Assembly: GCA_014379815.1 (NCBI GenBank)
Contig: JACMLA010000107.1
Location: 1 to 6,518, forward strand
Origin: Bryobacteraceae bacterium
GTDB taxonomy: Bacteria; Acidobacteriota; Terriglobia; Bryobacterales; Bryobacteraceae
Length of the DNA stretch: 6,518 nt
Direction of reading: 5' to 3'
Positions 1 to 4,933 of the stretch are shown in pieces. Each line of letters starts with the position of its first letter. The stretch's first letter is position 1. The notes below the pieces were generated by a model. That model made no database searches and was not told the origin of the DNA. It was given only the letters and a program-made list of their open reading frames with translations. The position numbers and the translations under genes are program-made.

Positions 1-707
1 CGCCCCTGAGCGAGAGCCGGGAAACCAACATCACGGGTACTCTAAGAATGCTGGAACTCGCTCGCGGGTGCACCGCTCTACGGAAATTCGCTCACGTCAG
101 CACAGTCTATGTTGCGGGACTGCAAACAGGCGCGATAGCAGAACGTGTTCACCGCGAGGAGCGGGAGTTCACGACGACTTATGAGCAGACAAAGGCTGAG
201 GCCGAGCGGGAGGTTATCCTAGAGTCGTTCGTACCAGCAGCCGTGTATCGCCTCAGCACGGCGATTGGAGACTCCGCAACCGGGGCAATTCGCCAGCTCA
301 ACTGGTTTCATAAGATAGCCCGTTTGGCACAATGGCTTCCAGCATTGCCTGGGGAGCCAGTCCGCAACACACCGGTGGATCTGATCGCTTCAGACTGGTC
401 TGCCGACGTGCTCGAGTTCCTGTTCCAGCAGCGGTTTGAAGCAGGTATTGTTTATCACGTGTGCGCAGGAGAGTCCCACTCTATTGATCTTCCTGATCTC
501 GTTGAACTTCTGTTCTCTGAGTCCAAACGGCGTCCCAAGCGCTCGCTTCACTGCAATGAGTCTCTGCGTTTCCTGCTGCCCCGCCTGACGCTGGAGCAGA
601 CATTCAGCACTCGCAACACCGATGTCGGCTTAGCGGGAAGCAGACTACTGGAGAGGCCATCGATTGCCCGCTGGCTCCCTTTGGTGTTGCAGCAACTACG
701 TGCCTGA
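1..707 (+). CDS. Extended SDR / thioester-reductase-like NAD(P)-binding protein, 3' part
   Basis: The gene enters from the left edge: the frame is open from base 3 (bases 1-2 belong to a cut codon), giving 234 visible residues before TGA at 705-707. An ATG at 48 is in frame, but the conserved NITGTLRMLELA stretch, the extended-SDR 'N..GT...LELA' signature, begins upstream of it, so that ATG is internal. The N-terminal Rossmann GxxGxxG lies outside the window. Visible hallmarks are FAHVSTVYVAG (the Ser/Thr active-site strand), YEQTK (the catalytic YxxxK) and YRLSTAIGDSATG (the 'RPs.viGds.tG' segment), followed by a substrate-binding C-terminal part including VYHVCAG. This pattern is closest to the male-sterility/thioester-reductase branch (NAD_binding_4), which reduces acyl thioesters or modifies lipid-linked substrates. 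The actual substrate cannot be read. It is convergent with the next gene, 13 bp away. Confidence 0.82.
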   Translation, partial: PLSESRETNITGTLRMLELARGCTALRKFAHVSTVYVAGLQTGAIAERVHREEREFTTTYEQTKAEAEREVILESFVPAAVYRLSTAIGDSATGAIRQLNWFHKIARLAQWLPALPGEPVRNTPVDLIASDWSADVLEFLFQQRFEAGIVYHVCAGESHSIDLPDLVELLFSESKRRPKRSLHCNESLRFLLPRLTLEQTFSTRNTDVGLAGSRLLERPSIARWLPLVLQQLRA

Positions 708-720
708 TCGAGTGTGCGCT

Positions 721-1830
721 TCAGAGGTCGATTCCGAAATCCTTCCAGTCAACAGTTTTGCCAGTGGTCATCGCCTCGTGCCCGAGGATAGCGGTGAGGG
801 CTGCTGTTGCGCCAATCTCGATACCGGACGGAGAAGCAGTTCCCTTTCGCACGCAGTTGAAAAAGGCCGTAATGTGGGCGTGCTCGTCTTCGGTTTGCTT
901 AGTAACCAGCTGGCTGGACTGGCCCTTGGGATCCAGAGGGTACATCGTCACGCCACCCATTAGATCGACAGCGCCTTTCGTGCCGTAAACGTAGATGTAC
1001 TGGCCGCCGCCGGGCAGCATCCGGGGATGGAAGACCATCTGCGTAAACGACATCAGCACCCCCCCTGGATATTCATAGGTAATGCTGCCGGAATCGAAGA
1101 TCGTGCGGCCGGCCGGCTCATTCTTGTGGAGCACGATGCTGCCCTGCCCATTTGCCTTGACAGGATGCGCGTCAATGGCCCAGTTGGCGAGGTCCAGGTT
1201 ATGTACGGATTGCTCAATCAGGTAGCCGCCTGATTTGCTGACATCGTAATACCAGTCTCCGGAACTTCCATCGTACGGAAGGTCGGCCGTTGCGTGCCGC
1301 TGGGCTTTCATCCAGATCACGTCGCCAATCGCGCCTTCCCGGATCTTGGCGACCGCTTCCTGATACATCTTGACGGAGCGAAGCTGCTGGCCGGCCTGAA
1401 AGACCTTTTTGGAGGCTTTGGCCTCACGCATCAAGTCGCGCACCTGCTTCGCTGTGATGCCGATCGGCTTTTCGCAATACACATGCTTCCCGGCCTTTAA
1501 GGCGGCAATCGCCATCTCGGCGTGCAGGTGGGGAGGTGTGGCGATGTAGACCGCTTCCACTTCATTCAGGTCGAGAACCTTGCGGTAGTCCGTGAAGGTT
1601 TTCGCGTTGTCACGCGCTGCCGCCGTTGCGGCCTTGTCCAGACGATCCGGCTTCAGGTCGCAGACCGCGAGGACCCTCGCATCGGGCTGCGCAAGAACAC
1701 CCCGAAGCAGGTAGGAGCCCCGGCCACCGACGCCGATAATGGCGGTTGCAATACGATCGGTTGCTGTCTGTGCAAATGCGGCTGTTTCCGCGGCCAATGC
1801 GGAGCTGATCAGGAACGTGCGTCGGTTCAT
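721..1830 (-). CDS. Gfo/Idh/MocA family oxidoreductase with Tat signal
   Basis: Predicted NAD(P)-dependent dehydrogenase acting on sugars, inositols or related polyols. The chosen ATG (1830-1828) gives 369 aa and places a twin-arginine signal at the very N-terminus (MNRRTFLISSALAA, hydrophobic stretch, AFA-Q cleavage site near residue 20). An in-frame GTG at 1857 would add nine residues ahead of the RR motif and is less likely; neither start has a clear Shine-Dalgarno. The Rossmann motif GVGGRG is at 33-38, the family signature CEKP at 119-122 (Lys121 catalytic or cofactor-orienting), and the second conserved motif SVHNLDLANW at 208-217. Glu206 sits where many members have Asp in the 'GG.L.D.g.H..D' motif. 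Tat-exported, cofactor-containing members are common in Acidobacteriota and Planctomycetota. It is complete, with no frameshift. The substrate is unknown, and there is no evident functional link to the protease/lipase genes. Confidence 0.92.
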   Translation of the reverse strand: MNRRTFLISSALAAETAAFAQTATDRIATAIIGVGGRGSYLLRGVLAQPDARVLAVCDLKPDRLDKAATAAARDNAKTFTDYRKVLDLNEVEAVYIATPPHLHAEMAIAALKAGKHVYCEKPIGITAKQVRDLMREAKASKKVFQAGQQLRSVKMYQEAVAKIREGAIGDVIWMKAQRHATADLPYDGSSGDWYYDVSKSGGYLIEQSVHNLDLANWAIDAHPVKANGQGSIVLHKNEPAGRTIFDSGSITYEYPGGVLMSFTQMVFHPRMLPGGGQYIYVYGTKGAVDLMGGVTMYPLDPKGQSSQLVTKQTEDEHAHITAFFNCVRKGTASPSGIEIGATAALTAILGHEAMTTGKTVDWKDFGIDL

Positions 1831-1860
1831 AGACTTGATGTCGTAACAGAGTAGCACCGG

Positions 1861-1877
1861 ATTACAGATGCTGTAAT
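1861..1877. repeat. Perfect 7-bp inverted repeat, operator-like
   Basis: ATTACAG-ATG-CTGTAAT is a perfect dyad with a 3-bp centre, 31 bp upstream of the oxidoreductase ATG and about 90 bp upstream of the lipase-protein ATG, inside the divergent spacer. The dyad and its location suit a repressor/activator site; a short RNA hairpin is the alternative. No protein can be assigned to it. Confidence 0.45.
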
Positions 1878-1891
1878 TCGTTTCGCGAATT
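1875..1891. repeat. Second inverted repeat, overlapping the first
   Basis: AATTCG-TTTCG-CGAATT has 6-bp arms and a 5-bp spacer, and contains the perfect 8-bp palindrome TTCGCGAA at 1882-1889. It shares three bases with the dyad at 1861-1877, so binding at the two could be mutually exclusive. Its position between two divergent genes suggests regulation, but with no recognisable -35/-10 pair nearby this is inference. Confidence 0.35.
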
Positions 1892-1953
1892 CCTCTGTCC
1901 CCCGTTGTGTATTTTCTTCGCCTTTGAAATCATGGGAGCCCAAACCCCTGAAC

Positions 1954-1960
1954 AGGAGAA
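1954..1960 (+). promoter_or_regulatory. Shine-Dalgarno of the lipase-domain gene
   Basis: AGGAGAA lies with its AGGAG core 8 nt upstream of the ATG at 1967, which fixes the start of the 569-aa protein. A competing ATG at 1960 in another frame overlaps the site and has no such spacing. Confidence 0.75.
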
Positions 1961-1966
1961 TGTCTT

Positions 1967-3676
1967 ATGGCACTCGGTCCGCAATATTGCAAACAACTGC
2001 GTCGTGAGTTACGGCGTCACGCCAACTTTCCGCCGAATCGACCGGTCGCACTTGGTGACTACGGAGTACTGCGGGATGAAGTTTTTGAACGACTGGGCAA
2101 TGTTCGCCAGTTAGGAATCACGTTCGAGATCATAGAGGGCACTGCCCAAACAACGTTCACGTTCAAGTCCCACGGCTCCGTTGATTTTGCGCTGATCGCG
2201 AAAGGAGATGTCCAGCCAGGAGGAATTCCCGCTGTTCGCGCCGGTCTCGAGGTGAAGTTCTCCCGGGCAGAAGCAGTCTTTTTCAACGCCGCAGGTTGTA
2301 CCGTCAAGGCAATCGACAATGTTGCCGCGGTTGGAACGGCCCTCGTTCAACTGCTGCGGGAGGGTCGCTGGGAAGCAGACTTTCACGTGGTGACCGAACT
2401 GAACCTGGCGGCGAAGACAACCGCGATTGCATCTGCGGACAGGAATTCTGAGATTCGGCTGGAAGCAAAGAGCCCTGCTCTGGAAGCGATACAGCTGGGT
2501 GACGCCAGTCTCGATCTGCAGGTAAAGCGAAGCCGTAACACTGCGCTGGAAATCGTAACCGAGGGCGGCAACATCCCCCTGATGCAGCTCTCCCGAATTC
2601 GCGGCATGCGTCGCGACGAATTCCGTCCTGAGTCTTCGCAGTTTGAGGAGACGGGCCTTCCCTTCACGTTCGCGCCTGACGACGACTTTTCTTTGTCACC
2701 GGCTGCAGCGGAGTCTGCTCCTCTGTCGGCGGCAATGCCCGAATTCGCATCCATCCCGGATAGCGAGCCCGAATCCGCAGCGTTCGCAGTCGCAGAGTTG
2801 CAGGCACAGCCTTCCGACTTCGAGAAGGACCGCGCTATCAATGCCTATATTCCCCTCCTCCGGGCGAGTTATGCTTTGGCAAATGCGGAGCCGGTCGTGA
2901 TGCCGCCGGGATACGAAGCGATCGGTGAAATTCGTGCTTCACGCGCCGAGATGGCGGAAGCCGAGGAGCTTCTGGTTCCCGAAGCGCAGGAAGCGGTGCG
3001 CAATGATGTCCGCGCAGCAGAATCGGCAGCAGTGCCGGATGCGTTCGGTTTCGTGGTGCGAGAGCAGGCGACCGGCGCCATCATCGTGTCAATCCGCGGC
3101 ACACTTACTCCTGCTGAGTGGTTGAAAAACTTCACGGCTGTCCCAAATCCATTCAACGAAGTCCCCGGCTTTGGCCTGGTTCACCTCGGATTCGAAAAGA
3201 TGTGGAGGAGCATCCGCTCAAGCGTTGCGCAGTCCCTTACCGGTGTCCCTTCCGGTACCAGAATCACGGTCCTCGGCCACAGTCTCGGTGGAGCAATGGG
3301 CGTGCTCGGCGCCGTAGACATCTGTCGTAATCTCGGCAAATCCAATGTCGATGTCTGCACGTTAGGCGGCCCGAGAGTGGGAAAAGTTCGCTTCCGTAGG
3401 AACTTCAATGAGCTTATCGAGAAGTGTTTCCGGCTGACCAACCAGAACGATGTGGTGCCGCACGTTCCTTCTGTGCTCACGGCGTGGAACCACGTGGGCA
3501 TTGAGATCGAGGTAAATGGCCGGGTGGACAATCCGCACAGCCTGGATGCCTATTTGGCGGGTCTGAGGAACATTGGATCCGTCCGTGAGATCTCGGCAGT
3601 TCCGGGAGTCGCAGTACCGGAAAGCATGCTCGCGGGCGGTGTCGTGGGAGGTGTTCTGGGAGCGCGGACCCTATAG
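1967..3676 (+). CDS. Class 3 lipase-domain protein with novel N-terminal domain
   Basis: A 569-aa protein in three parts. Residues 1-213 form an unrecognised, probably beta-rich domain (landmarks: LGDYGVLRDEVFERLGNV at 29-46, VFFNAAG at 104-110, PLMQLSRIRG at 204-213). Residues 214-350 are an acidic, Ala/Ser/Pro-rich linker, low-complexity then helical (AEMAEAEELL). Residues 355-535 are a class 3 lipase (alpha/beta hydrolase) domain: SIRGTLTPAEWL oxyanion strand (375-386), HLGFEKMW (406-413), GHSLGG nucleophile elbow with Ser439, Asp495 in NQNDVVPHVP, and His524 in NPHSLDAYL. The triad is complete, so esterase or phospholipase activity is likely. There is no signal peptide or clear transmembrane helix at the N-terminus, which argues for a cytoplasmic enzyme; the C-terminus is a Gly/Val-rich hydrophobic tail. 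It converges on the 88-aa gene with a 6-bp overlap. Lipase assignment is firm; substrate and role are unknown. Confidence 0.9.
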   Translation: MALGPQYCKQLRRELRRHANFPPNRPVALGDYGVLRDEVFERLGNVRQLGITFEIIEGTAQTTFTFKSHGSVDFALIAKGDVQPGGIPAVRAGLEVKFSRAEAVFFNAAGCTVKAIDNVAAVGTALVQLLREGRWEADFHVVTELNLAAKTTAIASADRNSEIRLEAKSPALEAIQLGDASLDLQVKRSRNTALEIVTEGGNIPLMQLSRIRGMRRDEFRPESSQFEETGLPFTFAPDDDFSLSPAAAESAPLSAAMPEFASIPDSEPESAAFAVAELQAQPSDFEKDRAINAYIPLLRASYALANAEPVVMPPGYEAIGEIRASRAEMAEAEELLVPEAQEAVRNDVRAAESAAVPDAFGFVVREQATGAIIVSIRGTLTPAEWLKNFTAVPNPFNEVPGFGLVHLGFEKMWRSIRSSVAQSLTGVPSGTRITVLGHSLGGAMGVLGAVDICRNLGKSNVDVCTLGGPRVGKVRFRRNFNELIEKCFRLTNQNDVVPHVPSVLTAWNHVGIEIEVNGRVDNPHSLDAYLAGLRNIGSVREISAVPGVAVPESMLAGGVVGGVLGARTL

Positions 3677-3937
3677 TTTCGCCTCGCCAAGGGTGAGGAG
3701 AATCGAAGCCTCACCCTCGGCGGTTGCCTGTACTGTCTTCTCAGCCATTCCGGCAGCATCGGAACGGGCGCCAAGAATATACTCGCCCTGGACCGGAAGC
3801 GCCAGAGCGAAGCTTCCGTCCTCTCCGCTAAGCATCGCTGTATCGGGCATAGACACCGGCGACGCCACCACATAGATCGAAGCGCCTGCCGCTGGTACAC
3901 CCTCACGATCCAGGCAGCGGCCGCGAACTACGAACAC
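3671..3937 (-). CDS. Small carboxypeptidase-regulatory-like (Ig-fold) protein
   Basis: An 88-aa protein with the typical regulatory-like/prealbumin-fold pattern: VRGRCLDREGVPAAGASIYV (residues 4-23, the 'v.G.v.d..G.pv.gA.V.v' motif), then GEDGSFALALP (38-48) and GEYILGARSDAAG (51-63), ending in a beta strand. No signal peptide. The best start is GTG at 3937-3935, seven bases after the protease stop codon; the frame is closed upstream at 3965-3967 and contains no ATG. With no strong ribosome-binding site, it is probably made by termination-reinitiation after the protease, so the two form an operon. Such domains usually bind partners or stabilise enzymes; here it may be an accessory, inhibitor or substrate of the neighbouring protease, which is inference. 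Another minus-strand frame spans 3550-3906, but this one carries the domain motif. Confidence 0.72.
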   Translation of the reverse strand: MFVVRGRCLDREGVPAAGASIYVVASPVSMPDTAMLSGEDGSFALALPVQGEYILGARSDAAGMAEKTVQATAEGEASILLTLGEAKL

Positions 3938-3944
3938 GGCCCGC

Positions 3945-4868
3945 TCAGGATCGCTTCCACGCCATCAGGTTATCGAATACGTCTGCGGAAATGCGTGTAC
4001 CGGAGTTGGATGTCTGGCCACCATAGGCGTGTATCGCGATTCCAATACGTTTCCGGTTCCTGATTACGTAGACACAAGCCCCGCTCTGACCACCTGCCGT
4101 GTCTGCGGAATAGAACACTTTCTCAGGCTTTACGCTACCGACTTTGCGTTTGTCATACCAGATTGTTCCGGAGGGCTTGTCACCCGGATAGCCGGCAATG
4201 TTCGCAACAGAGTTCAAAAGAGTGGCATCGGACATCACGCCAAACGAAAAGCTACCTAGGTTCTGACTAAAGGCCGAAGGAAGAATAATTGCCCCGTAGT
4301 CGGTAACTTCCAGGCCGCTGTCCGCCCAGCCCTTCACCGTGAAGAATTCCGTTGCGGTAATCGCCCCAAAGGGAGCTTGTGAAGCATTCCTGCCCGGAAT
4401 CACCTGAATCTTTTTCGCGAAACCGTCGCGCCCGGGGATGCCGCTGTTCTTGATAAACACACAATGGCCAGCGGTAACCAGCGTTCTTGGGCTAATAAAC
4501 CAGCCCGTCCCGATCCACTGGGAATTGTCCGCCGCAGTGATGACAAGCGAAGCGCTTAAGCGCCACGGAAGCTTCTTCGTTTCCTGGATCTGGACGCGTT
4601 CGTCAGGACCGAACACGCTCTCAAACTGGGCCGGCGGTCCGAACGAAGCAACGCCAACATCGGGGAGGTTGCTTGTATCAGGTAGCTCGAAGACCTCTGC
4701 GCTCTCGAACTGGAGTGACTCCATGACCGGTAGATTTTCATCGGACGCTCCTTCGAGAAGAGTGAGTTCGTCACCCTGTCCGGAATCTCCCTGAGAGATC
4801 CGCTCTTCCGCGATCGTCGTTTCCGTCGAGACAATATTCGTGACAGGTGTATGCAAACCGCTGGGCAT
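3945..4868 (-). CDS. V8-like (glutamyl endopeptidase-like) serine protease
   Basis: A 307-aa S1-family protease. The start is ATG 4868-4866, preceded by AGGAGA at 7-nt spacing; a TTG 42 bases further upstream lacks this support. Residues 1-84 are an acidic, disordered-looking extension without a hydrophobic signal. The protease domain begins at VFGPDERVQIQETKKLPWR (85-103), matching the N-terminus of mature V8-type enzymes. The triad is His135 (TLVTAGHCVF), Asp190 (VTDYGAIILP) and Ser262 (TAGGQSGACVY). IAGYPGDKP and the C-terminal IAIHAYGG are also typical; His280 aligns with the histidine that gives V8 its Glu preference. An oddity is GQSGAC in place of the usual GxSGSP. It is complete, ends seven bases before the GTG of the 88-aa gene (same operon), and is divergent from the TPR-protease gene. 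Activity is likely; cytoplasmic location is inferred from the missing signal. Confidence 0.9.
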   Translation of the reverse strand: MPSGLHTPVTNIVSTETTIAEERISQGDSGQGDELTLLEGASDENLPVMESLQFESAEVFELPDTSNLPDVGVASFGPPAQFESVFGPDERVQIQETKKLPWRLSASLVITAADNSQWIGTGWFISPRTLVTAGHCVFIKNSGIPGRDGFAKKIQVIPGRNASQAPFGAITATEFFTVKGWADSGLEVTDYGAIILPSAFSQNLGSFSFGVMSDATLLNSVANIAGYPGDKPSGTIWYDKRKVGSVKPEKVFYSADTAGGQSGACVYVIRNRKRIGIAIHAYGGQTSNSGTRISADVFDNLMAWKRS

Positions 4869-4875
4869 TGCTTGG

Positions 4876-4881
4876 TCTCCT
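4876..4881 (-). promoter_or_regulatory. Shine-Dalgarno of the V8-like protease
   Basis: AGGAGA on the minus strand lies 7 nt before the ATG at 4868. It decides the start in favour of the 307-aa form over the longer TTG-initiated one. Confidence 0.8.
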
Positions 4882-4885
4882 ATTT

Positions 4886-4897
4886 GAAGGTGCCTTC
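4886..4897. repeat. Inverted repeat at the protease transcription start region
   Basis: GAAGG-TG-CCTTC has perfect 5-bp arms around a 2-bp centre. On the minus strand it lies directly downstream of a candidate -10 box and just upstream of the ribosome-binding site, where a repressor or an RNA hairpin could act. Arms are short, so chance is possible. Confidence 0.35.
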
Positions 4898-4933
4898 GAT
4901 TGTATTGCAAAAGTAAGAGTAAATTTAAGAACT

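Larger units (their letters stand above)
4869..4933. promoter_or_regulatory. Divergent promoter region of the two protease genes
   Basis: A 65-bp AT-rich spacer between the V8-like protease (minus) and the TPR-protease (plus). On the minus strand TACAAT (4904-4899) matches the -10 consensus at five of six bases, but an upstream -35 is poor (TTAAAT, 18-bp spacing). On the plus strand TAAATT (4920-4925) is a weak -10 candidate only 8 bp before the ATG, and no convincing Shine-Dalgarno precedes that ATG, so weak or near-leaderless translation is possible. The shared spacer makes joint control of the two genes plausible. Confidence 0.45.

Noticed and set aside
700..735. Terminator hairpin between the SDR and oxidoreductase genes
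   Set aside because: Only a weak 5-bp match (ATCGA/TCGAT) with a 16-base loop and no U-tract; not supportable.
1522..1854. 110-aa plus-strand open frame opposite the oxidoreductase
   Set aside because: Cys/Arg-rich antisense of a well-conserved Rossmann domain, with no convincing motif.
1831..1857. Upstream GTG start for the oxidoreductase (378 aa)
   Set aside because: It would place nine residues before the twin-arginine motif; ATG at 1830 gives a standard Tat signal, and neither start has a good ribosome-binding site.
2383..2841. 152-aa minus-strand open frame opposite the lipase linker
   Set aside because: Ser/Ala/Arg-rich antisense of the low-complexity linker, with no plausible domain.
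3550..3906. 118-aa minus-strand open frame overlapping the Ig-like gene
   Set aside because: Arg/Pro-rich composition typical of a shadow frame, no domain pattern; it overlaps the lipase 3' end by over 120 bp, while the 3671-3937 frame carries a clear regulatory-like motif.
3935..3967. Programmed frameshift fusing the V8-like protease to the Ig-like domain
   Set aside because: The frames overlap by only about 20 bases with no slippery run, and the protease ends where family members normally end; reinitiation at GTG is simpler.
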